Shown: positions 24,597-37,474, counted from the first letter of the stretch. The stretch is DNA of 64,000 bases from Tetradesmus obliquus (GCA_030272155.1 CP126200.1:3100001-3164000); one strand, 5' to 3'. Made by a program: numbers and translations. Notes: generated by a model not told the origin, from the letters alone.

Positions 24597-27500
24597 ATGC
24601 AGTCCCTGCACAGTTCCTCCCGAAAGCTTGGGACTGCACAAGCCAGGCAGTCTCAGAGGCAGCTTGTGTCTTCTAGGATTGCTTCACGCACCAATGATGC
24701 AGTGCAGCAGCGCCAGGCAGCAGTTGCCGCCCTGGCACCTCAGCTAGCAAGGGCAGCAGGCCGGACCCAGAGGGCAGCCTCAATGGCCGTTGCAGCAGCT
24801 GCAGCAGCAGAGAAATGTAAGTTTCAGAATCGAATTCGACCCCCTCTCGCTGTTAAGCATGCAGTGAAAATGGTGTGGCAGCAGCAGCAGCAGTGTGCTC
24901 GCTGTGTTTTGTCAGATGCTTGACTTGCTGCCTAGTGGCACCAGCTTCATACCTGCAATGCTGTGCTTCACAAGTCATACCCCACCTCACCTGGGCTATG
25001 GCACCCGGCCATCTGCTTCATAGCAGATGGAATTGCTTGTGTCACTGTACTGGCAGCAGCAGGCTAGTAGGCTGGACAGGGGCCCCCCAGCCGGGTCCGT
25101 TTGCAGAGACGCACGCCCAAAGGAGTCCCCAGCCGGGTCCCAAGCAGCAGGCAGGCAGGACGCCCTACGGCTCCCCACATAGCTGACTTGTCAACCTTGT
25201 TTCAACCTTGTTGCCTGTGTAACATCACTCCTGCCTCCTGCAGTGGAGCAGCTGACTGTGCAGCCCATCAAGACCATCTCTGGCACAGTGAAGCTGCCGG
25301 GCAGCAAGTCGCTCAGCAACCGCATCCTGCTGCTGGCAGCGCTGGCGGAGGGCACCACAGTCGTGCGCAACCTGCTGGTGCGTGGAGCCATTTGAAGTTC
25401 TGTTCTGGCAGGCTAGCTAGGTGTTGTTCATGCCAGCACAAAGCAGCGAGGGGTTGAGGGCACCACAGTCGTGCGCAACCTGCTGGTGCGTGGAGCCATC
25501 TGAAGTTCTGTTCTGGCAGGCTAGCTAGGTGTTGTTCATGCCAGCACAAAGCAGCGAGGGGTTGAGGGCACCACAGTCGTGCGCAACCTGCTGGTGCGTG
25601 GAGCCATCTGAAATTCTGTTCTGGCAGGCTAGCTAGGTGTTGTTCATGCCAGCACAAAGCAGCGAGGGGTTGAGGGCACCACAGTTGTGCGCAACCTGCT
25701 GGTGCGTGGAGCCATCTGAAGTTCTGTTCTGGCAGGCTAGCTAGGTGTTGTTCATGCCAGCACAACGCAGCAAAGGGTTGAGGGCACCACAGTCGTGCGC
25801 AACCTGCTGGTGCGTGGAGCCATCTGAAGTTCTGTTCTGGCAGGCTAGCTAGGTGTTGTTCATGCCAGCACAACGCAGCGAGGGGTTGAGGGCACCACAG
25901 TCGTGCGCAACCTGCTGGTGCATGGAGCCATACAATTCTATATTGTGAGGGGTAGCTGAGATGGAGGTTAGTGCCAGCATAAGGCAGCGAAAGGGCTGCC
26001 TTCCAGCAGCTGCAAGAGCGAGGCAGCAGCCTTTTGGGAGCAGCATTGCAAACTCATTTGCCAGCGCAAAGCTTTGGAGGGTTGTCATCTCACAGCAGCT
26101 GGCAGCTGATCTGCCGTGCACAGCTGGTGGAGCAGCAGCTTGGGCGTGGCAATGGCGTCAGTAACAGATGCATGCAGCTGCCAGGAGCCAGCCACACAGG
26201 TCCAGCAGCCAGCAGCTGTGGCTGCAGCACCACAGGTGCAAGCTGCTTCAGCTCAACTCACGTTTGCAGCTGTACTTGCTTGCTGGCAACCTCACCAGCA
26301 GTTGCCAGCTACGGACAGCCTGAGACAGCATCAGTGTCAGTGGCGCATCTGAACTGCGCGTGATGTCTCTTCGACACCTAGCCAAGACGACAATCAAGCA
26401 CTTGATGCGTGTAAAGTAATAAGCAGGCAGGTGTTGGGCACATCGCTGCTGCTGCTGCCGCTTGCAGGATAGCGATGACATCAGGTACATGGCTGGCGCG
26501 CTCAAGGCGCTGGGCATCAAGCTGGAAGAGAACTGGGAGGAGGGAGTGATGGTGGTGCACGGCTGCGGCGGCCGATTCCCTGCAGATGTGAGCATAATTC
26601 TGCTGCTGTTGCTGCTGTTCGGTTTGCGGCAGCACCAGCTGCTGCTTGTGCTTGGTGTGCCTGCAGCAGGCACATCATGCAGCACATTGGACAGCATCTG
26701 CCACAGCATCGCATGTCGTCATTGCTTGCTGTGGCAGCACACTTGCTGTGCATCCCTATTGCCTAGCATGTCAGCCGCAGCATGCTGGCTGGCTTTGTAC
26801 TGATGCACCCTTGACCTGTCTCAGGGGTCGCGCAGTAGTCTCGTGGGCAGGCAATGCTGAGGGCCTTATCCTGCTCCCACTGCTGCTGCTGCTGCTGCTA
26901 TTTCTGCTGCTGCTATTTCTGCTGCTGCTGCGTGCAGGGTGGCGAGCTGTTCCTGGGCAACGCAGGCACAGCGATGCGCCCGCTGACGGCAGCAGTGGCA
27001 GCAGCAGGCCGCGGCAAGTTTGTGCTTGATGGCGTGGCACGCATGCGGGAGCGGCCCATCCAGGACCTAGTTGATGGCCTGGTGCAGCTGGGTGTTGATG
27101 CCAAGTGCAGCATGGGCACGGGCTGCCCGCCTGTGGAGATCAATGCACAGGGCCTGCCCTCCGGCAAGGTGAGGGCGCAGCGCCAGCAAGTGTCTGGAAT
27201 TGCTGGAAGTGAGGCTGCAGCACTGGCAAGTGTCTGGAGTTGCTTCTAGTTGTAACGAGGCGGATGTGGAGTAAGGATGGCAAGCAATTGTGTGTGGTTG
27301 TGGCTCCATACTAGTAACGTGTGGGCTGATGCGGCCCTGCTGCATGCCTAAGAGTCCATCCTGGCTGGCGCGCAGTCACGGAGATCTATCATGGGGTCCC
27401 TCCCCCTCACTCCACGCTCCTTCCTGCTGCTGGTTCATACCATTCTGCCCAACAGGTGCAGCTGAGTGGCTCAGTATCCAGCCAGTACCTCACTGCGCTG

Positions 27501-30500
27501 CTGATGGGTGCACCCCTTGCCACCGGCACTGCGCTCCTGCTGCATGCCCTCCGCACCACATACGCATGCCTTTCAGCACTGCCGCAGCATGTTTGCACCG
27601 TCTTACTCCACACTCCTTCTCCCTGCTGCACTTCGTCTAATCTATCTTTGCCCAACAGGTGCAGCTGAGCGGATCCGTGTCCAGCCAGTACCTCACTGCA
27701 CTGCTGATGGCTGCGCCGCTGGCCACTGGCAGTGAAGGCATTGAGATCATGATCACTGACGAGCTGGTCAGCCAGCCGTATGTGGATATGACGGTGAAGC
27801 TCATGGAGCGCTTTGGCGTGGTGGTGCAGCAGCTGGATGGGCTCACACACATGAAGATCCCGCCCGGGCAGACGTGAGTGCTGCCTGGTCTGTTGGGCTT
27901 TGGCTTGCTTGCTGCTGGCATGTTGCATGGTGATCTGTTGCTGCTTCCTGCTGGTGGACATGGCGTACTATGTCTTCTTGCGGAGCTAGGGCATTGCGAC
28001 CAGCTCTAGATGGATGCGACGCATGTGCAACTGCTGAGTAGTTGGTGTGGCACTGGAGGCACTTGTCAGGCTGTCAGTGTTGCTGCTGCTGATGTTCGCT
28101 ATCCCTTGCTGCTGCTGCTGCTGCTCCGCTGCAGCTACAAGTCTCCTGGTGAGGCGTACGTGGAGGGTGACGCGTCGTCAGCCAGCTACTTCCTGGCAGG
28201 CGCCACCATCACAGGCGGCACCGTCACAGTGGAGGGCTGCGGCAGCGACAGCCTGCAGGTGCGCATGGCAGCAGGGCGTGGCCTGGATTGTTGCTGTGAC
28301 AGAAGTCTAGGAGCAGCGACAGGCTATTTGTAACAGCAGGGCTCAGGCAGCAGCAGCATGCGGGTGAGCACAGTGGTTGAGGTTTTTTGCTGAGACAGCA
28401 GGGATGGGGTCAGCGACAGGCTGCATGTGACAGGGCTCAAGCAGCAACAGCATGCAGGTGGGTGTAGCAGCAGGGTCCACAGTGCAGCAGCGACAGCATG
28501 CGGGTGAGGCTAGGGCCAGCGCCCTGTGTTGTCAGAGGATTTGGCGCAGCTGCTGCCTGGCTGTTTGCGTCACCACGTGAGGGCCAGTGGCAGTGGCAGC
28601 CTGCAGTCGAAGGAGCAGGGCCAGCAGCGTAGGGCGCAGCAGCGACCGCTTGCAGAGGAACGTGGCAGCAGGGCCAGTGGCTTAGGTTTCATTCAAAGCG
28701 GCCTGGGCCTGCAGCTGTCGCACAGCGTGCATCGTGTGCTGCCCCACAGCCGCAGATGGTGCTATGAACAGTGTAAGGCCGCACGTACTGCCTGTACTGG
28801 CAGCTGTATGATACTTCAGATGCCCAACATGCTTTCGTGTGTGCTGTGTGCTCTGCTTGCAGGGCGACAAGCGCTTTGCTGAGGTGATGGGCCTCATGGG
28901 GGCCAAGGTGGAGTGGTCACCCTACAGCATCACCATCACAGGGCCCAAGGCCTTCGGCCAGCCGCTGAAGGGCATCGACCATGACTGCAACGATATCCCT
29001 GATGCAGCCATGACGCTGGCAGTTGCAGCGCTCTTTGCAGAGGTGCGGGAACTGGCATGTAAGCACGCAAGAGCGTGCTGTGGATGGGAAGCCAGAGAAG
29101 TTTCCAGGAGTGTGCACTCAGCCTTGTTGTATGTGTGTTGTGCACAGAGCTGAGTTTGAGATTGGGACATGTTTCTCCAGACAGTTAGGTGACGTCCTGC
29201 GTGGCACAGCCAGTGGGGAAGCAGGGCCAGCTCAGCACAACAGGCTCAGCAGCAAAATGGCTTGCTGCATGCCAGGGCTGCTGCTGGTTTGAGGCTGTGG
29301 GTGCACGACACCTGGCATGCCTCTCCTGCTCTCCTGCGATACCCGTGGCTTGTGTTTAGGGGCTCAGCGCGGCAGGGTTTGCAAAAGCTCGGCCGGGCTG
29401 GGTTCTGCTCCAACTGGACGCACCTCAGAACAAGCCGGTTTTAAACACTGGCCGAGTGCTGAGCGCTGCGTGTGCAGTATGCCGCTTTGTGTAGAATGCG
29501 TGCATAGAGCAGCGTTGGGGGTTTGGCCAGCGGGTAAGTGGGGCCAGGCATATATCAGGGCACCTATGATACTCAGAGGTGCCCAAGCACGCATGTCTTG
29601 GCGTCTCGCAGTTTGCTAGGGGCGCATATGTGTCCCGCGTGGCAAGAGAGACACTCTGGTTGCATGGAGCTGAGCTAATTGCTACCTCCTGTCGAGTTCC
29701 ACTTGCTTCGCCCTGCCGTGGCTGTTGATGGCGCAGGGGCAACCCTGCGCCACTCCTAAAACGCAGCACTCGACATCTCCGCGTATACTTGCAGTAGACT
29801 CTGTGTGTTGTGGCTCAGCTGCTGCATAGTACGGCAATGAGGGACGCAGGGGTAAATCGTGATGTGACTGGTGTATCGTGCACGGCAGTTGATGACTATG
29901 TGTATGGTCCTACATTCTTCTTACTGTCGCCGCGTTGTTGCACTACTGCTGCTGCCGCTGCCGCCTGCTGCAGGGCCAGACGGCCATCCGCAACGTGTAC
30001 AACTGGCGCGTGAAGGAGACGGAGCGCATGGTGGCCATTGTGACAGAGCTGGGCAAGCTGGGAGCACAGGTGCGGGAGCTGACGCGTGGTGTATGTTGAT
30101 GCTGCATGCTGCGCGGTGTACAGTGCTTGGCACACAGCGCTAGGCATCAGGTGTCATAGTGTATGCCAGGTGACGCTGCTGGGGAATGGTGCGGCGAGTT
30201 GCGTGTAGGGTGATCTGGCGTGACGCATGCCGAGGTTGCATGTGGGGTGATCTGGCGTGACGCATGCCGAGGTTGCGTGTGGGGTGACCTGGCGTGATGC
30301 ATGCCGAGGTTGCGTGTGGGTGATCTGGCGTGATGCATGCCGAGGTTGCGTGTGGGTGATCTGGCGTGACGCATGCCGAGGTTGCGTGTGGGTGATCTGG
30401 CGTGACGCATGCCGAGGTTGGGTGGTGGCCATCGTGACGGAGCTGGGCAAGCTGGGCGCACAGCTGCGCGGTTGGCAATGCGGCGTGGTCTGGTGTATTT

Positions 30501-31146
30501 TGCATGCCGCGACAGTGTCTAGTGCTTGGAATACAGGGTCAGCCATCAGGCGTTTCCCTGTATGCCCTTCGTTGCGACGCTGCCTGCTTGGCGCACGCGT
30601 CGGACACTCACATGACATTCAGTGCCGCGCTGCCTGGACGCACTATAACATAAATGTGCTGCGATGCTTGTGGCTGCTTGTGCTTGCCAGTGTGTGCAGG
30701 TGGAGGAGGGCCGTGACTACTGCGTCATAACTCCTCCAGCGCAGCACAGCGTGCATAACACCAAAATGTATTATGCCCTATGCACTAAAGCATGCGGTGC
30801 TGCTTGTGGTGTGCAGGTGGAGGAGGGCCGTGACTACTGCGGCATCACTCCTCCAGCGCAGCACAGCCTGCATAACAACAAAATGTATGATGCACTTTGC
30901 ACTAAAGCATGCGGTGCTGCTTGTGGTGTGCAGGTGGAGGAGGGCCGTGACTACTGCGTCATCACTCCTCCAGCGCAGCTCAAGTCAGGCGTGGCAATCG
31001 ACACGTATGATGACCACCGCATGGCCATGGCCTTCAGCCTGGCTGCATGCGGCGATGTGGCAGTGACAATCAACGACCCCGGCTGCACGCGCAAGACCTT
31101 CCCCACTTACTTCCAGGTGTTTGAGGGAGTGGTGGAGCACAAGTGA
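24597..31146 (+). CDS. EPSPS: EPSP synthase (5-enolpyruvylshikimate-3-phosphate synthase), plastidic
   Basis: Nine exons: 24597-24816, 25244-25377, 26468-26587, 26938-27168, 27659-27873, 28135-28258, 28863-29042, 29974-30069, 30934-31146 (1533 nt, 510 aa). The shikimate-pathway enzyme joins shikimate-3-phosphate and PEP in the plastid. Exon 1 is a transit peptide ([20 protein letters not shown]...). The mature part starts around LEQLTVQPI and keeps the family signatures: [10 protein letters not shown] (about 91-100), [13 protein letters not shown] (162-174), [79 protein letters not shown]. The intact [10 protein letters not shown] motif is that of glyphosate-sensitive class I enzymes. Introns 2, 4, 6 and 8 carry copies of adjacent exon edges. 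The last exon has three in-frame acceptor copies, and the 30934 acceptor gives the plant-like protein. Confidence 0.97.
25348..25930 (+). repeat. 108-nt tandem repeat: six copies of the EPSPS exon 2 donor edge
   Basis: GAGGGCACCACAG(T) begins at 25348, 25456, 25564, 25672, 25780 and 25888, exactly 108 nt apart. Each unit carries the last 30 nt of exon 2 and the donor CTG|gtgcgtgg (the sixth is altered to gtgcatgg). The first copy is the true exon end. Using any later donor would read through a TGA 14 nt after the first junction. Confidence 0.97.
27405..27540 (+). repeat. Duplicate of the EPSPS exon 5 acceptor and first about 80 nt
   Basis: From 27456 the sequence matches the exon 5 start at 27659 (GTGCAGCTGAG, then TCCAGCCAGTACCTCACTGC). 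It is preceded by a matching pyrimidine-rich CCCAACAG acceptor, and the offset is 203 nt. It diverges after the ACCGGCACTG stretch and has no matching downstream donor. Confidence 0.9.
28270..28512 (+). repeat. Degenerate copies of the EPSPS exon 6 donor edge
   Basis: Three diverged units of the form GCAGCGACAG...CATG(C)(A/G)GGTG follow the true donor at 28258/28259 (GGCAGCGACAGCCTGCAG|gtgcgc). They lie near 28313, 28410 and 28490. Confidence 0.65.
30185..30463 (+). repeat. Intron 8 minisatellite (about 40-43 nt x 6) plus EPSPS exon 8 edge copy
   Basis: Six units of GGTGATCTGGCGTGA(C/T)GCAT followed by GCCGAGGTTGC(G)TGTGG run from about 30200 to 30423. They lead into 30424-30463, a copy of the last about 38 nt of exon 8 (GTGGCCATCGTGACGGAGCT...) that has lost its donor (CAG|ctgcgc). 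Confidence 0.9.
30700..30980 (+). repeat. In-frame 117-nt triplication of the EPSPS last-exon acceptor
   Basis: GTGCAG|GTGGAGGAGGGCCGTGAC starts exon sequence at 30700, 30817 and 30934. Spacing is 117 nt (39 codons) and the frame is open through all three, so any of the acceptors would keep the reading frame, adding 78, 39 or 0 residues. Only the third gives continuity with the conserved [16 protein letters not shown]. Confidence 0.95.
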
Positions 31147-32390
31147 TGCTGCTGAGGCCTTCTAGGTGGTAGTCAGCAGCAGCTGTGGTCGTTTGTGCTG
31201 TGTGTGTGAGTGTCTTGTGTCTGAAAAGACACCTGTGTCATCATCATCATGTTACCCATCAAGCCATAGCATCAACAGACACCTGTGACACCTGTGTGTA
31301 TATTGTTTGGGGTGTGTCACAGGTGGCGGCGGTGGGGTTGTGCTGGGGCATGGTTCTGGGCCGGCAGATTGAACTGTGAGCAGCGTGCGTTGTGCTCGGT
31401 CAAGGGCGGGTGGGTGGTGTTAGTTGCTGAGGCAGGTAGCTGAGTTGGTGTGGCAGTAAGACAGCTGCCGTGAATGCAATGGGTACTTTCTCTTTGTGCT
31501 TGCAGCTGCGGAGCTGTTGCTTGGTACATATCTGGGGTTCTGATGCTACCAAACAGTGGCTCGTGAAGCTTGCAACCGTGGAGCTGCAACTGCGTGTGGT
31601 GTACACCACATGTGGCTGCAGCCAGCTGCTCCAGATGACAACCAGGGCACTGTGGCTGGGTCAGCTGCCCTTGGCAGCATTTGCAGCATCATGCAGTTCC
31701 TGTTCACGGCCTCACTGCAGAATTGATGCACGCACTGGGTCAGAATCAGTTGGTGCTGCTTGTTTTGATGTTTTGCTGACGGTGAACAGCAGTGCTGGCC
31801 TGCTGCTGTTGTCGTCAGCAGACTGCGGCGCTGCAGGCTAGCATGCGCCAGCTGGCACTGCCATGGCGGCAGCGTTCCGCAGTCTCCCCACTGGTAAGCC
31901 ACCAGGCACAGCGGCTAATATGCTTCTGTGCCGTGTACAGGGCATTGAGTGCTGACATGACAGGCAGGTTGCCTTGTGTAGGGCTTGCTGCCGCCATGGT
32001 AACCAGACCAGATGTGACACAGACACCGTTTTGTGCTTGACCAGCTTCCTGCTGCCTGCAGCATGACACAGCTGTAGATGGTTCCGCGCACACTACGGTG
32101 ATTGTTGAACCCATAAAAGCCTGGTGAGACTGCAATCGGCTCTGATTGGACGCGTGACAGGCTTTACTTCTAGGAGAGTTCACTGCAAGAAGTTTGTCAT
32201 TTTCAAAGCCCAGAGCAGGGACGAAGCTGACCGAACGTAAGGTCGTTCTGAACTAGAAACGCAGAACTCTACATCAGTGAGGCTCGGCTTATACACACCG
32301 AGGACCGTTGCTGTTCCGGCACTCTACCTGCTTCACAACCATGCCTTGAGCTGCGGTTGCTGCAGGCCTCTTGGCCGGTGCCTGTCGTAA
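31147..32390. other. Intergenic region between EPSPS and the WDTC1-like gene
   Basis: 3' UTR of EPSPS followed by the promoter and 5' UTR of the downstream gene, both on the plus strand. A CATCATCATCATGTTAC element at about 31239-31256 is echoed in the 3' flank of the WDTC1-like gene (about 41088-41106). No further gene is visible. Confidence 0.5.
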
Positions 32391-32845
32391 ATGGAAAGTC
32401 ACGGCCACAAGTATCGCTCTCTGGCATCGGCCTTGGTTGCTCGAGAGCAGCATGGCCAGGATAGCAGGTTTGCAAGTGCTACTGCCAACAGCAGGGGGAT
32501 CTGGCAGCGCATGGCTATGGATCCTGAGAAGGGCCTGCTGATCGGGCACAAAGGTATGAACAACCCGACACAACATTTGGGCGCTTTCTGCTGATGTGGG
32601 CTTCTGCCGGTGTCTGGTATTGCTTGCCACTGTTGCTCAAAGCAGCAGCAGCAGCAGACGGGATACAACACAGCCTCATAGATATGTGGTGGCTTTTTGT
32701 TGTGCAGGTTGTGTCAACCACGTGCAGTTCAACGAGTCAGGTGCGCCTTACTTGTGATGCACCCTATGCCTCTCAATATGCACAGCATTTGCTGCTGACA
32801 GCGTCTGTGGTTGCATACCAGATGATTTGTGGACAGCGGTAGCGT

Positions 32846-32876
<31 letters not shown>

Positions 32877-35800
32877 TTGTGTAGGGTGTCATAAGGGCAG
32901 CATCTTGAACTATTGGCCAGCAGTCTGTGCTGCACAACACTTCATGGCGTCGCTGAGGTTTGCTGTCGTTGGCAAAGGTGCTTGATAGCTTCAGCAACAG
33001 CCATTCTTGAGCACGTGGCAAACATGGCGTCTGGAAGCTGCCTGTCTGCTATCAGCACAAGCTGGCATTGTATTTCGCGCTCTACATGTGTCCCTCAGAA
33101 ACACGCAACTGTGCATCGCTTCTGTATGGCATGACACTGAATGACATTGTGCTGTGTTTGGTGTGTTCACTGTGCCGCAGGCTCCCTGCTAGCCAGTGGC
33201 TCTGATGACACGCGCATCTGCCTGTGGGACCTGGCCAGCAGCAACCCTCTGGCCACACATGCCACGGGCCACAAGGCCAACATCTTCTGCGTGAAGTTCA
33301 TGCCAGGCACAGGTGGGAACTTCAGTGCAAATTTCAGTTGGGGGGCTGGAGCTGACGGCTCGACATGCAGAACATGCAGAACAAACCAACAGGAATGGCC
33401 ACTTTGGCTGCCACGAGCTGCAAAGCACAAGCTGTTGCATACACCATCTAGGCGCGATAAAGCACGTCCAGTTACATCCCACAGCCCCGGAGACTGCACG
33501 CATTGACAGGCAGTAGATATCCACGCCCACATGCCTGTGCCATTCAGTAACTTGCTTGCTTTGCTGGCCAATCACTGGGTGGCAGACGACTCCAGCCAGC
33601 CGCTGCATGCATGCACTTCAAACGCAACACAAACTCAATGCAGACTGCCCATAGGCCACAGCCAAGGTTACCCCCAAATACACCGACAGCTTGACACGCT
33701 CACTGTATGCTGGCCAATCACTGGGTCTGCAGGCGACTCCAGCCAGCCGCTGCTGGCCAGCTGTGCGGGTGACGCTGAGGTGCGGCTGCATGACCTAGCC
33801 AGCGGGGCACGCAGCGTGTTCACGCACCACGGCAGCAGGGTCAAGAAGCTCGTCACGGAGCCGGGCAACCCCCACCTGCTGCTCAGCTGCAGCGAGGACG
33901 GCACAGGTGACGCCGCTGCTGCTGCTGTGTGTGTCATGTGGATGTTGATTGCAAGGTCTTTTGAAGGGGCAAAGGCTTTGGGCAACGGCAGAGGAGGTCA
34001 TATCCTCTCACCAGGCCATGAGTACTCATCAGCTTCAATCGTACAAACACAGCACAGCATCATGCTGCGGCTCGTACAGTCCAAGATGCTGCCAGGACCT
34101 GCATGTAATCACTCTCTCTCTGCAGCAATCCCAGTTGCGCCTCACTGCTGTGATGTGTGTCGGCTGCCTACCGTTATTGTGCTGCAGTGCGCCAGCTGGA
34201 CGTGCGGGAGGCGGGCGGTGCGCCGCGGCAGCTGCTGCAGCTGGCGCGCAACGGCGTGAAGCTGGAGATCAACTCGATCAGCAGCCCCTGGTGAGGCGGC
34301 AGCAGCAGCAGCAGAGGGGCAAGGTTTGCCTTGGCTTGCAGTACAAATGCAGGAAAGTTGCAGCAGAACTTGAAGCTGGAGATCAACCCCATCAGCAGCC
34401 CCTGGTGAGGCGGCAGCGGCGGGGCAGGGGCAAGGGTTGCATTGGCTTGCAGTAGAACTGCAGAAAGAAAGAAGAACAGTTGCAGCAGAACATGAAGCTT
34501 GAGACAAACTCCATCAGCAGCTCCTGGTGAGGCGCAGCAGCGGGGAAGAAGGGCAGATGGGAAGGGTTGCAGTGGCCTCCTGTAGTCACGCAGGACAGGT
34601 CACAGCAGAACGTGACGCTGGAGCTCAACTCCATCAGCAGCCCCTGGTAAGGCGGCAGCAGCGGGGCAGGGGCAAGGGTTGCATTGGCTTGCCGTAGAAC
34701 TGCAGACAAGTTGCAGTAGTTGTGAACAGCAGAGCGTTGTGGCTGTGCATAGAAGGACAGCAGGCAGCACAGGAAGGGCAGCAGGCAGCACAAAAAGGGC
34801 ATGGACTCTGCTGCTGGCCCCAGCAGGAGGCTGTCGCAACCCCTAACACGTGGTGTTGCTGCAGACTCTGTTATTCCTGTGCATGCATGTTGGAGGCATG
34901 TGCACTACCAGCTTGTGCAACAGCGCATGTTGCTGGCTGGCCTGGTGTGACTGCAAGCTCAATCCTTGTAATAGTGCGTGTATGGCTGCGTTGCTGCTGC
35001 AGGCACAAGCCCTGGCTGCTGGCTGTGGGGGCGTCTGATGATGCACTGAGAGTGTATGACAGGCGTGTCGTCAGCAGCAGCAGCAGCGGTGGCGGCAGCA
35101 CTCCCTCCAGAGCCAGCAGAGGGGGCCCCAGAGTGAGAGCCACAGCTGAAGTGCACCGCTGCTGTGCTAACAGGCTGCCGGGTTGTGCTGTGATAGTAGA
35201 TGTGTGCTTGCTGCAGAGCAGATTCTGTGGCTCTGGTAGCTCCGCAAGTACACCTAGCTTAGCAGCTACAACCTGGCTACTGCTGTGATTGTCCAAGGCA
35301 GATGTCCTGCACTGTTGGCGGTGCCTCACTCCCTGGCAGCGCTTCGCAGGCCTTTCATGTGTCCACATGGCCAATGCTGCCCAGTTGCCTGCTGCTGTTG
35401 TGCGTGCAGTGCATCGGCCACTTGACGCCGACAGCCGCCACTGTGCCTGGCAGCAGCAGCAGCAGCAGCAGTGGCATCGGCTCCGACTGCATCACGGGTG
35501 TGGCCTTTGCTGATGACGGCCGCCAGGTGCTGGCCAACCACCTGGGTGAGACAATATCTTTACTGCGCATTGTTAGCACGGTATGGTTACGTCCCATGCT
35601 GTTGATACATTGCTGTGAGCGTGAGGGTATGGTTGGTTGGGTGCTGAAGAATCCAGCTCCTTGGTGCGGGTGTGGTGTGGCATGGTACACCATGTGTGTG
35701 GCTGCCCTACATGGATAGTGTTTGGTGTTGCATTTGCTGTAGTGTTAGGTATGACCCAGGCGCATAATGCTGCTATGAGAGCCCTTCTTGTTATTTCTGG

Positions 35801-37474
35801 ATGTCTGCGGTGCTGCTGCAGGTGGCTACGTGTACCTGTGGACTTTGAGTGAGTCAGCTGCCAAGCCCCTCACCCCTTCAGCGCAGCAGCCTGATGACGC
35901 AACGCCCAGCAGGCGCGGCAAGAGGAGCAGGCAGGCGGCAGCAGCAGCAGCACCCAGCACACCAGCAGCAGCAGCAGCGGCAGCAGCGGCAGAAGATGAG
36001 GCAGGCAGGCAGCGGCTGAGGGCGGCACCAAGTGGCAGGACTGATGGCGACGTTGCTGCTGCTGCTGCTGCTGCTGCTGGGTCAGGTGATGGCATGCAAG
36101 TAGATGGACACGCAACACCAGCAGCAGCAGAAGTGCGGCAGCCAGGGCTGGATGGTGACGACGAGCAGCAGCAGCAGCAGCATGATGCTGGTGAGGCTGC
36201 TGCAGAGGCTGAGCCCGGCCAGGCGCGGCGCATGATGAGCGTGGATGATGCAGTGGCCCTACTGCAGGTGAGCTTCCTGCTGCTGCTGTTCAGCACTCCT
36301 GCTCCTGTTCTTCAAAGCTCAGGCGGTGCGTGTCTGTATGTGCCTTGCCGCTGCCTGGAACCACAGTCAGTCCCTGCAAGTGTGTGTCAGATTGAGGCTG
36401 CCGCCACAGCACAGCACGTGTTAACACATTCGCTCAGCTATTGCCTGCGCCTCAGGCTTGGCTGCTGCAGTTGTGTGTCATGGCCAGGCCGGAGCACAGA
36501 TACGCATCTCCCTGCACCACAGGTGCGGTGCTGCCGTCTGTCACATTGCCAACCCTGCAATGTGATGTGGGCAGTGTGCAATGCCTCCTTTCCCTCTGCG
36601 CCTCGCTGCATGCACTCAAGCAATGCGCAAAGCTGCTCCGCTGCCTGACCTGTCTGAGTTCTGCCACCTGCATGTGTGTTGTGCTCCTGCCGTGCTGCTG
36701 CAGCGTTGTGAGCCGTGAGCGTGTCTTGCTACCTTAACATGCCTCTGCTGCGTCATCGTGTTGTATTTCATCTGCGGCGCAGCGCAGTGAGCTGGCGCTG
36801 CCCCGCAGGCGGCGGGGCATGCTGGCCAGCATGGTGCTCAACACCCCTGCTGCTGTTCGTTGTTGACGCACAAAGCTGTCTTATCATCCTGCCTCTGCTG
36901 TGCCAAACCGTACGTGTTTCATCTGCTGTAAACGCTGCAGCGTGGTGAGCTGGCGCTGCCGCGCAGGCGGCGAGGCATGCTGGCCAGTATGGTGCTCAAC
37001 AGGGCCCAGGACCTGTTCGAGCGCGGCGAGCTGGACGCGTCACTCAGGTGGGCTGGGCTGCGCACTACGTACAGCAGCATGCAGCAGCAGTGCAGCTGAC
37101 AGCGTGCCTGTGTCATGCATCAGTCACGTGTGCTGCGGCAACTGTGACTACTACCTACAGCATCATGCAGCTGCAGCTGCAGCAGCAGCAGCAGCAGTGT
37201 GCAGCTGAGTAGCCTCTTCTCAGACCATTCACCGCTGTATGATGACATGCCACGCCTCTCGTGTTGCTGCTGCAGGTATGCGCGCGCTGCGCTGCAGCTG
37301 CGGCCCAACTACGGCATGGCGCACTACACGGCAGCCATGTGCCTTGAGGCGCAGGGCCAGCCAGCCGCAGCACTGGCAGAGGGCCAGGCAGCACTGGAGT
37401 ACGCATGGAGCTACGACCTGCAGGGCTTTGTACGGCGGCTGCGCAGGAGCGTGGCTGCTGCTGCAGCAGGTGCT

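Noticed and set aside
25313..25873. Minus-strand open frame of 186 codons with a 36-residue repeat ([15 protein letters not shown]...)
   Set aside because: It is the antisense of the 108-nt EPSPS donor repeat. Because 108 is a multiple of three, one lucky open frame is copied five times. No splice signals, start context or family support it.
36783..36850. Using the first copy of WDTC1-like exon 9 as the real exon
   Set aside because: Only the second copy (36941-37047) continues into conserved TPR sequence and ends at a donor in the phase required by exon 10.
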